Shown here: positions 8,844-17,065 of the stretch, one piece after another
How positions within the stretch are numbered: the stretch's first letter is position 1
How the letters are laid out: each line of letters starts with the position of its first letter
Assembly (NCBI GenBank): GCA_963741405.1
Contig: CAVUHX010000037.1
Span: forward strand, 372,001-436,000
Length of the DNA: 64,000 nucleotides
Direction of reading: 5' to 3'
Source of the DNA: Roseiarcus sp963741405
Lineage (GTDB): Bacteria; Pseudomonadota; Alphaproteobacteria; Rhizobiales; Beijerinckiaceae
Notes under the pieces: generated by a model
Databases searched by the model: none
What the model was told of the DNA's origin: nothing
What the model saw: the letters and a program-made list of their open reading frames with translations, nothing else
Program-made: the position numbers and the translations under genes

Positions 8844-8971
8844 GCTATTGACTGACGATATCAGGTGGGTTAGGGCCTGTATCCGAGGCGAGCGCGACGG
8901 CCCGAACACGAGGCCACAAGGCGACGAGCCTCAACGACTGCGCAATCTGCAACCTTGGTTCGGGGAGGGAC

Positions 8972-9194
8972 ATGGGACAGAGCCAGACGCCGCTGAAAAA
9001 GATTCGTGCGCGTCACCGGGGTGCGCTCCGGCCGCTATGTCGAGTTCGAATTCTCGGTCAACGACGCCGACCTCACCGTCGAACTGATCCTGCCTTTCGC
9101 CGCCTTCGAGGAATTCTGCGCGCTGCAGGAGGCGGTGAGACTTGCGCCCGCCGCCGAAGCGGTGGTCACAGAACGCACCCCTTCATCGCCCTGA
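8972..9194 (+). pseudogene. phenol hydroxylase P0 subunit (DmpK-like), frameshifted
   Basis: The frame from 9000 to 9194 matches the small assembly subunit P0 of multicomponent phenol hydroxylases: RFVRVTGVRSGRYVEFEF, then VELILPFAAFEEFCAL. The natural start, ATG at 8972 with GGGGAGGGA just upstream, lies in another frame and gives MGQSQTPLKK. The two meet in a run of five A (8996-9000); four would give a continuous 74-residue protein, normal for DmpK. So either one base was gained or the read is wrong. P0 activates the hydroxylase in phenol degradation, but no other hydroxylase subunit is in the window, making this an orphan. Confidence 0.65.
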
Positions 9195-9332
9195 GCGGCG
9201 CCGGACGTTTTTCCCTTTTCCTGTCCGCTCGCTTCCCGAATTGATCCGGATCATTTGCCGTTGGGCGTTGTCCAGCTATGGTGATAGCCGATTATGCGAC
9301 TGTGGTCAGTGCGTTGTGGGCGGGAGGGGTGT

Positions 9333-10208
9333 TTGGCGCGACAGCCGAAAGCGAACGACGGCAAGATCGACCGGACGTCGGGATGGGTTCTCGTCACCGG
9401 CGCGTCGGCCGGAATCGGGCAGGAGCTTGCAAGAGCGTTCGCGTCCCGCGGTTACGATCTTGTCCTCGCCGCCCGCAACGAGGCGGCGCTCTCGGCGCTC
9501 GCGCGGGAACTGGCGGCGAACTACGCTGTCCGGGCAAAAACAATGCCCGTCGACCTCAGCCTTGCCGGCGCGGCGGAAGCGATGGCCGACGCGCTGGGTC
9601 AGGCCGGGGTCGACGTCAGCGTCCTGGTCAACAACGCCGGCGTAATTTTCGAGGGAGAGTTCGCTGGCTCCTCTCTTGGCGACTGCCTGGGGCTTCTGCA
9701 GGTCAACGTGGTTGCGCTGACCGCGCTGACCCGGCTGTTCCTTCCGCCGATGCTGCAACGGCGGGCCGGCCGCATCCTCAACGTGGGGTCGATCGCCGCC
9801 TTCGCGCCGGTGCCGCAGCTTTCGGTCTACGCCGCCGCCAAGGCCTATGTCCTCTCGCTGACCGAGGCGATCGCCGAGGAACTGCGCGGGACCGGCGTCG
9901 CCGCCACGGCCCTCTGTCCCGGCATCACCGACACCGGCATGATGCGCGGGTTGACGCTCGCGAGGCCGATTCCGCCCGTGATGATCATGTCGCCGAAAGA
10001 GGTGGCTGAGCTTGGCTGCGCGGCCTGCATCAGGGGCGAGGCGATCTGCGTGCCCGGTCTGCCGAACAAGCTCTTCGCGAGCGGCGCGCCGATGATGCCG
10101 CGCGCTCTCGTGCGGGCGCTCGGCGGGGCGATGAATGGCGGCGGCTGGCGGCGGCTCGCGGGTGTCCTCGGCGGGTGCGGCGCGGCCGACGAACGAGGCG
10201 CCCGATGA
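9333..10208 (+). CDS. short-chain dehydrogenase/reductase
   Basis: This is a predicted cytosolic NAD(P)-dependent reductase of about 291 residues. It has TGASAGIG at the cofactor site, NNAG, and the catalytic Tyr-Lys pair in YAAAK preceded by NVGSIAAFAP. I chose the TTG start because GGGAGGGG lies five bases upstream; an ATG at 9294 in the same frame has no ribosome site. The stop overlaps the next gene's start (ATGA). In this place, first in a WS/DGAT cluster, it may reduce a fatty acyl or ketone intermediate, resembling reductases co-transcribed with wax ester synthases. The exact substrate is unknown. Confidence 0.85.
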   Translation: MARQPKANDGKIDRTSGWVLVTGASAGIGQELARAFASRGYDLVLAARNEAALSALARELAANYAVRAKTMPVDLSLAGAAEAMADALGQAGVDVSVLVNNAGVIFEGEFAGSSLGDCLGLLQVNVVALTALTRLFLPPMLQRRAGRILNVGSIAAFAPVPQLSVYAAAKAYVLSLTEAIAEELRGTGVAATALCPGITDTGMMRGLTLARPIPPVMIMSPKEVAELGCAACIRGEAICVPGLPNKLFASGAPMMPRALVRALGGAMNGGGWRRLAGVLGGCGAADERGAR

Positions 10209-11134
10209 CCGCAGTTCGCGCGAATGGCATCACCATCGAGTACGAAGACACCGGCGCGCGCGACGCCCCGGTCATCCTTTTGATCATGGGTCTCGGCATG
10301 CAGCTCGTGGCTTGGCCGGAGACACTCTGTAACGGCCTCGCCGCGCGCGGTTTCCGCGTCGTTCGATTCGATAACCGCGACGCAGGCCTCTCGACGCGCA
10401 TGCCTTCGGCCGGCTCGCTCGCGACGACCGCGATGCTGGCGCGCGCCGTGCTCGGCCTGCCAGTGAGGCCGCCATATACGCTCGACGACATGGCGCGCGA
10501 TACCGTCGGGCTGATGGACGCGCTCGGCATCGACAGGGCCCATGTTGTCGGCGTTTCGATGGGCGGTATGATCGCGCAGATCGTCGCCATCGAGCATCCC
10601 GAGCGCGTGAAAAGCTTGACGTCGATCATGTCGACGAGCGGCGATCGAGGCCTGCCGGGCCCCAAGGGCAAAGTGCTGCGCGCTCTGCTTCGTCCGCGCC
10701 CGCGCGACAAGGCAACCGCCGTGCGCCGCTACATGGAGATGTTTCGCCTCATCGGCGGATCGGGCTATCCACCGACCGAGGCCGAGATACGCGTGAGGGC
10801 CGAGCGCGCAGTGCGCCGTAGCAATCGCCCAGACGGCTTCCCGCGGCAGCTCATCGCGATTCAGACCGCTCCGAGCCGGGTGCGAAAGCTTCGGCGCGTT
10901 CGCGCGCCGACGCTTGTCCTGCACGGCGACGACGACCCGCTGGTGCCGATGGCCGGAGGCGAGGACACCGCCGCCAACATTCCCGGCGCCCGCTTGCGCA
11001 TTGTTCCCGGCATGGGGCACTTTCTGCCCGAGGCGCTGGTGCCGCTGCTTGTCGATGAGATGGCCGGTCACTGTCTCGAGGCCGAGAATAAAGCGCAAAG
11101 CGGAGTCTTGCGCGCCGCAGGAGGTTCACGATGA
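10205..11134 (+). CDS. alpha/beta hydrolase
   Basis: This 309-residue alpha/beta-fold hydrolase has the nucleophile elbow GVSMGG (Ser118), an acidic residue in HGDDDPLVP and the catalytic His in GMGHFLPEAL; the oxyanion region is LIMGLGMQL. The start overlaps the SDR stop and its stop overlaps the WS/DGAT start, both as ATGA, so the three are translationally coupled. Such hydrolases beside WS/DGAT genes are generally taken as lipases or esterases acting on neutral lipid, but the true substrate is unproven. No signal peptide is visible, so it is probably cytosolic. Confidence 0.87.
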   Translation: MTAVRANGITIEYEDTGARDAPVILLIMGLGMQLVAWPETLCNGLAARGFRVVRFDNRDAGLSTRMPSAGSLATTAMLARAVLGLPVRPPYTLDDMARDTVGLMDALGIDRAHVVGVSMGGMIAQIVAIEHPERVKSLTSIMSTSGDRGLPGPKGKVLRALLRPRPRDKATAVRRYMEMFRLIGGSGYPPTEAEIRVRAERAVRRSNRPDGFPRQLIAIQTAPSRVRKLRRVRAPTLVLHGDDDPLVPMAGGEDTAANIPGARLRIVPGMGHFLPEALVPLLVDEMAGHCLEAENKAQSGVLRAAGGSR

Positions 11135-12933
11135 AACGCCTTTCCCTGCTCGATGCGCTTTTCCTCTACATGGAGACGCCCGAGACGCCCATGCATGTCG
11201 CCAGCCTAACGATCTTCAAGCCGGAGTCGCCGCGGGACGATTTCTTCGCCCGCTTTCGCGAGCATGTGGCGGCCCGACTCGATCTCCTGCCTTCCTATCG
11301 TCGCCGCCTCGAGCCAACACCACTCGGCATCGACCATCCGGCCTGGGTGATCGAAGACAAGCTGGACCTTGACTACCACATTCGCCACCAGGCCTTGCCG
11401 AAGCCGGGAGGCATGGAGGAACTGCGGGCGCTGATCGGGCGGCTGCATGCCGTCCCGCTCGACCGTAGCCGCCCGCTGTGGGAGTACCATTTCATCGAAG
11501 GGTTGGAGAACGGAGGCTTCGCCGTCTACATCAAGGTGCACCACAGCACGATGGACGGCGTCGCGGGCATGGCGACGCTCGGCGTCACCTACGATTTTGC
11601 CCCCGGCGCCGAGCATGAAAGCCTGCCGCTGAGACTCGTTCCTCCGGATACGGAGCCGTCTGATTTCATCGAGTTGACGAGCACGGCCGTCGGCGATTTC
11701 ATCCGCCAGGGGTGGCGGGCGGTGAAGTCGCTACCGGGGGTCGTCAAGGCGTTGACAAAGGTCGCGCCGAATTTCGGCCGCGACGCGCGCTTTCTGTACA
11801 GCTATGTGAAGGACATGCCCCGGACGCCGTTCAATGCGGCGATTTCTGGCCATCGCGTCTATGCGACCTCGTCGCTGCCGTTGCCCGAGGTCAAGGCGCT
11901 CGCCAAGTCGCGAGGGGTCACGATCAACGACGTCGTGATGGCGCTCTGCGCCGGCGCTCTGCGCCGCTATCTTGCCGAACATACGGCGCTCCCCGAAAAG
12001 CCGCTGACCGCCGGCGTGCCGGTCTCGATGAGGCCCGTCGGGGATGCGCAGCTCAATAATCAGGTCTTTTTCACCCTCTCCCGCCTGCCGACCGACATCG
12101 CCGAGCCTCTCCCCCGGCTCGCCGCGGCCAAGGCCTCTGGCCAAGAGGCGAAGAACCTGTTCGCCGACATGCGCGATTTGGTGACGACGGACATTTCGAT
12201 CCTCGGCGCGCCGCTCCTCGTCATGGGCCTAACGAGACTGTGGGCGGGAGCGCGCGCGGCGAACTATCTCTGGCCATTCTTCAATACTGTCATCTCGAAC
12301 GTGCCGGGACCGAGACAAACCATGTATTGCGTCGGAGCGCCGGCCACCCACTATTTCCCGGTTTCGATTCCCTATCACGGCTGCGCGCTCAATATCACCG
12401 TGCAGAGCTATCTCGACCAACTCGACTTCGGCCTCATCGCCTGCAGCGAGACCGTGCCCGACGCCCAACGCATCGCCGATTACATCGTTGAAGACTTCGC
12501 GGCGATGAGCAGGGCCGACGCGGAGCTGAGCGCCCCGGGAGCGGTCGAGACGATCCCGGTCGCGGGGCAGGCGGCTGGTCCGCCTGCGGCGCACAAGCCG
12601 GTCGCGCTCGGCGAAGCCAGGATTGAGCCGCCAGCGCGAAAGGTCGAAAAGTCGAGCGGGCTGTCGGGTCAAATCGACGCGCTCGGCGACGCGACCAAGG
12701 CGCTGCTGAGCAGGCTCGGGAAGGCGCGGACAGTCCCGGCGAAGGCGCCGTTCGTCAAGACAAAGGCTGCGGCGCCGCAAAAGCGAACCGCGTCGAGAGC
12801 CGGCGCCGTGAAACGAGCGCCGACCAAGGGCGCGCCGGCCCGCCCGAAGCGGTCGCAGGCGGACGAAGCCCCGAAACCGTCGCCGCCCGTGAGACGCGGC
12901 AAGCCCGCGCCGCGGCGGCGATCCAAGTCATAG
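11131..12933 (+). CDS. wax ester synthase/diacylglycerol acyltransferase (WS/DGAT)
   Basis: This bifunctional acyltransferase makes wax esters and triacylglycerol from acyl-CoA. The first ~460 residues match the family from the start signature LSLLDALFLYMETPETPMH. The catalytic HHxxxDG motif is at residues 137-143 (HHSTMDG), and NVPGPRQTMY and ACSETVPDAQRIAD follow later. Residues beyond about 470 form an unusual basic tail rich in Lys, Arg, Pro and Ala, not needed in the family and perhaps contacting lipid bodies or nucleic acid. It is the core of a coupled SDR-hydrolase-WS/DGAT unit, so storage-lipid synthesis is the likely role. Confidence 0.92.
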   Translation: MKRLSLLDALFLYMETPETPMHVASLTIFKPESPRDDFFARFREHVAARLDLLPSYRRRLEPTPLGIDHPAWVIEDKLDLDYHIRHQALPKPGGMEELRALIGRLHAVPLDRSRPLWEYHFIEGLENGGFAVYIKVHHSTMDGVAGMATLGVTYDFAPGAEHESLPLRLVPPDTEPSDFIELTSTAVGDFIRQGWRAVKSLPGVVKALTKVAPNFGRDARFLYSYVKDMPRTPFNAAISGHRVYATSSLPLPEVKALAKSRGVTINDVVMALCAGALRRYLAEHTALPEKPLTAGVPVSMRPVGDAQLNNQVFFTLSRLPTDIAEPLPRLAAAKASGQEAKNLFADMRDLVTTDISILGAPLLVMGLTRLWAGARAANYLWPFFNTVISNVPGPRQTMYCVGAPATHYFPVSIPYHGCALNITVQSYLDQLDFGLIACSETVPDAQRIADYIVEDFAAMSRADAELSAPGAVETIPVAGQAAGPPAAHKPVALGEARIEPPARKVEKSSGLSGQIDALGDATKALLSRLGKARTVPAKAPFVKTKAAAPQKRTASRAGAVKRAPTKGAPARPKRSQADEAPKPSPPVRRGKPAPRRRSKS

Positions 12934-12937
12934 ATCC

Positions 12938-13714
12938 GTGGCGGACCGCGAAGGCGACATCGCTCCGCCATCGGCTCTGCTCTTCGCGCTCGAGGCGCGC
13001 GGAGTCGCTGGCATCGCGAGTCTTTTCGCCGCCGCGCCCTTCTTGGCGGCGGCCCCGCGCGGCGCGCCGCAGCCCGTGATCGTCTTGCCGGGCCTTGGCG
13101 CGGGCGACCGTTCGACTGTGGCGATCCGCCGCTATTTGACGTTTCTCGGCTATCAGGCGCATGGCTGGAACCGCGGGCGCAACGTCCGGCCCGCCGGGGC
13201 CGACCTGTCGGCCGTGGCCGCCCAGATCCGCTCGTTGCACGCGGCGGCGGACATGCCCGTCAGTCTCGTTGGATGGAGCCGGGGCGGGATCATCGCCCGC
13301 GAGGCGGCCCGCCTCGCGCCCGACGCGGTTCGCATGGTGATCACGCTCGGCAGTCCCTTCGCCGCGCCGGCGGCGACGAACGTCATGACGGGTTGGCGGC
13401 TGATCACCGGCGAGCGCTACATGGCGCCCTCCGCCGAGCAAATGCGCCGCCTGGCGCTCCCGCTTCCGATCCCGACCACCTCGGTCTACAGCCGCGGGGA
13501 CGGCGTGGTCGCCTGGCAGGCTTGCCTCGAATCCGAGGGGCCGGGGCGGGAGAACGTCGAAATCCGCGGCTCGCATATCGGGTTGGGATTCAATCCGGGT
13601 GCGCTCTGGGTTATCGCAGATCGCCTGGCCCAGCCGATCGGGACCTGGAGGCCGTTCAGGCCGAGCGCTCTGACAGCGGCGCTATTCCCACGCTCGCGCC
13701 GCAGCCGCGCATGA
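12938..13714 (+). CDS. alpha/beta hydrolase (lipase-like)
   Basis: This 258-residue alpha/beta hydrolase starts with GTG four bases after the WS/DGAT stop. The oxyanion region is VIVLPGLGAGD and the nucleophile elbow GWSRGG (Ser114). The acid is probably in YSRGDGVV, and the His is in RGSHIGLG. A closely similar protein is encoded on the opposite strand at 15486-16328 (shared LGSPF, TTS.Y/WS..DGVVAW, SH.GLG), so the acyl-CoA ligase is bracketed by paralogous hydrolases. No clear signal peptide. Role in lipid turnover is inferred from the cluster. Confidence 0.85.
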   Translation: MADREGDIAPPSALLFALEARGVAGIASLFAAAPFLAAAPRGAPQPVIVLPGLGAGDRSTVAIRRYLTFLGYQAHGWNRGRNVRPAGADLSAVAAQIRSLHAAADMPVSLVGWSRGGIIAREAARLAPDAVRMVITLGSPFAAPAATNVMTGWRLITGERYMAPSAEQMRRLALPLPIPTTSVYSRGDGVVAWQACLESEGPGRENVEIRGSHIGLGFNPGALWVIADRLAQPIGTWRPFRPSALTAALFPRSRRSRA

Positions 13715-13820
13715 CGGCGCCGCCGGGCGCTTATGACGTTTTCACGACGATTCTTGATCCGCATCAACGCGCATGGCGCAGAGCGGGCTAAGAAGTCCAA
13801 GAACGAGAGGATCAAACGTC

Positions 13821-15467
13821 ATGCCTGTCAGGATCATTCCGCCGACGCCGTCGGCCTACACCTATCCACTGCTCATCAAGCACCTTCTGCATACGCCGAT
13901 GACGCGCTCGCCCGACCAGGAAATCGTCTACCGCGACCTTCGCCGCCGCACCTATCGCGATTTCCGCGAACGGATCGGACGGCTCGCCAGCGGCCTCACC
14001 CAGATCGGCGTCGACCAGGGCGACGTCGTCGCAATCCTCGAATGGGACAGCGACCGCTACCACGAGTGCTACTTCGCGATCCCGATGATGGGCGCCGTGA
14101 TGCAGACGGTGAACGTGAGCCTCGTGCCCGAAGACATCGCCTACACGATCATCGACAGCGGCGCGACCACGGTCCTGTTCAACGCCGACTTCCTGCCGCT
14201 CGTCGAGAAGCTCGCGCCCCATCTGAAGGCGGTGAAGAACTACGTGTTGATGCACGACCGGCCGGAGTCGCCGCCGACCGAGTTCCCAATCAAGGTTGAA
14301 TACGAGGCGCTGTTGTCGATCGGCTCGCCCTATTTCCCGTTCCCCGATTTCGACGAGAACGCCTGCGCGACCGTGTTCCACACGACGGGAACCACCGGCC
14401 GGCCCAAAGCGGTTCATTTCAGCCATCGCCAAATCGTGCTGCATTCACTGGCGGTGCTCGTCGAATATGGGCTAACGCCCAAACATGGCCGGTTCCATCG
14501 CGACGACGTCTACATGCCGATGACGCCAATGTTCCATGTGCACGCCTGGGGCGCCCCCTACACGACGACTCTCTCTGGATGCAAGCTCGTCTTCCCCGGC
14601 CGCTACTCGCCGGAGATCTTCCTTAGGCTGATCGAGAGCGAAGGCGTGACCTGGACCCACTGCGTCCCGACCCTCCTGCAAATGCTGCTGTCGGCGCCGG
14701 GAAGCGAAAACGTCGACCTGTCCAAGCTCGCGATGGTCATCGGCGGATCGGCCCTTCCGCCGTCGTTGGCGCGGGCCGCGATGGCGCGCGGCATCGACGT
14801 GTTCGGGGGCTATGGAATGTCGGAAACGGCCCCGATGCTCACCACGTCGCATATCAAGTCGAAGCATCTCGGCGGAGATTTCGAGGAGGAGCTTCGCCAT
14901 CGGATCATGGCGGGGATCGCGGCGCCGCTGGTCGATCTGCGCATCGTCGACGAGAACATGGCCGACGTGCCGCACGACGGCGAGGCGGTCGGCGAGATCG
15001 TCGCGCGCGCGCCCTGGCTCACCACCGGCTACCTCAACAATCCCGAGGCCTCGGAAGTCCTGTGGGGCGGCGGCTACCTGCACACCGGCGACGTCGCCTC
15101 GATCGACCCGGACGGCTATGTCCGCATCGCCGACCGGCTGAAGGATATCGTCAAGAGCGGCGGCGAGTGGATCTCGTCCATCCAGCTCGAGAACATGATC
15201 ATGGAGAAGCCCGGCGTCCAGCGCGCCGCGGTCATTCCGATCAAGGACCTCAAGTGGGGCGAGCGGCCGATGGCGCTGGTCGTGCTCCACCCCGACCATG
15301 CCGGCAAGATCGACGAAGACGACATAAGGCTGCACGTCGCCTCCTACGTCGAGCGCGGGCTCATCTCCAAGATCGCGATCCCGGAGAACGTGACGTTCGT
15401 CTTGGAGCTGCCGCTGACGTCGGTCGGCAAGGTCGACAAGAAGAAACTGCGCGCGAAGCATACGTAG
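13821..15467 (+). CDS. fatty acyl-CoA synthetase (AMP-binding ligase)
   Basis: This ANL-superfamily enzyme of 548 residues activates a medium- or long-chain fatty acid to acyl-CoA via acyl-AMP. The P-loop signature TTGTTGRPKAVHFSH is near residues 190-205. GGYGMSETAP follows (adenylate binding), then the TGDVASIDPDGY aspartate and the C-terminal hinge DRLKDIVKSGGEWI. The catalytic Lys lies in SVGKVDKKKLR near the end. The ATG chosen has GAGAGG upstream; the longer frame starts with a poor leader. It lies after the WS/DGAT unit and would supply its acyl-CoA. It converges with a minus-strand hydrolase 18 bases away. Confidence 0.92.
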   Translation: MPVRIIPPTPSAYTYPLLIKHLLHTPMTRSPDQEIVYRDLRRRTYRDFRERIGRLASGLTQIGVDQGDVVAILEWDSDRYHECYFAIPMMGAVMQTVNVSLVPEDIAYTIIDSGATTVLFNADFLPLVEKLAPHLKAVKNYVLMHDRPESPPTEFPIKVEYEALLSIGSPYFPFPDFDENACATVFHTTGTTGRPKAVHFSHRQIVLHSLAVLVEYGLTPKHGRFHRDDVYMPMTPMFHVHAWGAPYTTTLSGCKLVFPGRYSPEIFLRLIESEGVTWTHCVPTLLQMLLSAPGSENVDLSKLAMVIGGSALPPSLARAAMARGIDVFGGYGMSETAPMLTTSHIKSKHLGGDFEEELRHRIMAGIAAPLVDLRIVDENMADVPHDGEAVGEIVARAPWLTTGYLNNPEASEVLWGGGYLHTGDVASIDPDGYVRIADRLKDIVKSGGEWISSIQLENMIMEKPGVQRAAVIPIKDLKWGERPMALVVLHPDHAGKIDEDDIRLHVASYVERGLISKIAIPENVTFVLELPLTSVGKVDKKKLRAKHT

Positions 15468-15485
15468 CGCGCGCCGAGCCGACCG

Positions 15486-16328
15486 TCAGGCCTTTTCAAT
15501 AGCGGGCACGGGATGCGCCGCGGCGTGCGCCTGCGCGTCCGGCCGCGCCTGGAGCTTCTTCGGGTCGCAATAGACCAGCCTACGCCAGCCGTCGCGGTGG
15601 AAGGGTTCCCACTCGCCCTCCGGCTGGGCGAGCCGGTCGGCGATCGCATAAAGCGACGCCGGATGCGCGCCGAGTCCGAGGTGGCTCGAAACGACGACGA
15701 TGTTCTCGGCCAGTATGCGCCGGGTCTCGACGCTGCAGCGCCACGCGACGACGCCGTCGCTCTGGCTCCAGATGGACGTGGTCGGCACAGGCGGAGCAGC
15801 CCGGAGCGGCCCATGAAAGTCATGCCAGTCGATCTTGTGGCCGCTGGCGAACTCGTAGAGGCGCCAGGCGTTCGTCTCGCGCGGATGGCCGGTGAAGGGG
15901 GAGCCCATGGAGATGCACAACCGCACCATTTCGGGCGAGTGCTTGGCGAGTTCGCGCGCATAGAGGCCGCCCAGGCTCCAGCCGATCAAGCTGACCGTCC
16001 GGCCATTCTTCACATAGAGTTCGCGCAGTTTTTCATGCGCACGCTCGACGACCCCTGCTCTGAGCCCGAGATTGAGCCCCTGTCCCCAGCCGGAAGCGGC
16101 GTAGCCGCGCGAGTGCAGGAAGCGTCGCAGGAGCGCCGTGCTGGCGTCGCCGGCGGTAAGACCTGGGATCACCAGCACCGGATGCCCGTCGCCCCTGGGG
16201 GCCATGCTCCAGGCCGGCCGCAACGCCAGCGTGGCATAATGCTCCCAGAGCGCCCGAGCCTCGAGCAATTGCAGCAACAATCCCGGCGCCGGCGGGTGGT
16301 GTTGGGTTGGATGCGCCGCAGTTTTCAC
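15486..16328 (-). CDS. alpha/beta hydrolase, paralogue of the 12.9 kb hydrolase
   Basis: This 280-residue alpha/beta hydrolase has LVIPGLTAGD as oxyanion region, the nucleophile elbow GWSLGG (Ser118), the acid in SQSDGVVAW and the His in SSHLGLGAHPASLYAIADRL. It shares the last motif almost exactly with the plus-strand gene at 12938, so the two arose by duplication. The N-terminus contains a histidine-rich stretch and an amphipathic segment rather than a signal peptide. Its opposite orientation and separate upstream region suggest independent control. A lipase or thioesterase role is inferred from the cluster. Confidence 0.85.
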   Translation of the reverse strand: MKTAAHPTQHHPPAPGLLLQLLEARALWEHYATLALRPAWSMAPRGDGHPVLVIPGLTAGDASTALLRRFLHSRGYAASGWGQGLNLGLRAGVVERAHEKLRELYVKNGRTVSLIGWSLGGLYARELAKHSPEMVRLCISMGSPFTGHPRETNAWRLYEFASGHKIDWHDFHGPLRAAPPVPTTSIWSQSDGVVAWRCSVETRRILAENIVVVSSHLGLGAHPASLYAIADRLAQPEGEWEPFHRDGWRRLVYCDPKKLQARPDAQAHAAAHPVPAIEKA

Positions 16329-17065
16329 GTTCGCTGATCCTTGACGTTTCCTTGTTTATTGACGTCATCTTATTGACTTGAGAATTGCGGTCAAGAACGT
16401 CGCGGCGGCGAGAGAAAAGTTCCGGGATAAGCCCCTCGCCTCCGCTTGAAGCGCAGCCGAACGCTGTCGGCGCGAAGGCCGGATCGTCGTTCGATGCGAC
16501 AAAGCGCCGCTTTCTGAGCCGCGGCGCAAGGAATATCTTGGGCCCCGAGCGGCGGGAGCAGGATGAGTTCAAGTCGAGTGGAGCCCGTCATGTATGGACG
16601 GCCCCCGTTTCGCATTGGGGTTTGATAACTCCCGCCGTCCGAAGTGAACAAGTTGTTCACGGGAATCGAAATCTGTGCTATGTCTGTTCCTTCAGCGCCT
16701 TCGGGGGCCTCCGGCCCCGGGCGGGAGAAGGGACCGGGGGAGGGGGTCGTGCAGCTCCTATGCAACTCATTGAAAAGGCTCGTTTCGGAAAAGAAAATGA
16801 AAGGAAATGAAAGGAGTTTCACGGTTTCACGGGCGTGTTTCCGGCACGCAGCGGCGTCCAGGATCGGTTCCGAAAATCCGGACTCCCGCCGCCGCAGGAC
16901 ACGGATTTGCGGGCTTGCGTGCCGACTACGCCCAGACGGTGGTTCGACCCGATCGCATCGCGCACCACCACCTTCTGGCGATTGTTCTGCAGCCCGGGGC
17001 AGAGTAACGGGGCGCCGGATTTGCATTTCCTTACGCGTCCATCGGCTGATCGAGAGGGGCCCGCA
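16329..17065. other. long upstream region of pckA
   Basis: This 737-base gap separates the hydrolase from pckA. It has stops in all frames with no convincing codon pattern. Recognisable items are a 17-base palindrome (listed separately) and a GC-rich stretch around 16700-16745 with GGGGCCTCCGGCCCC, an inverted repeat of the type scattered in rhizobial intergenic DNA. The pckA ribosome site is probably GAGAGG at 17051-17056. I see no small RNA or leader peptide that I can defend. Confidence 0.4.
16644..16660. promoter_or_regulatory. 17-base perfect palindrome upstream of pckA
   Basis: GTGAACAAGTTGTTCAC has two perfect 8-base arms around one central base. It lies about 405 bases before pckA and about 315 bases before the divergent hydrolase. 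Palindromes of this size are typical operators for dimeric repressors such as LacI- or TetR-family proteins. In Sinorhizobium pckA is under a LacI-family regulator (PckR), but I cannot say that this is its site. Confidence 0.4.

Noticed and set aside
16700..16745. GC-rich palindromes as terminator of the 15.5 kb hydrolase
   Set aside because: They lie upstream, not downstream, of that gene and have no T-tract; more likely dispersed intergenic repeat.
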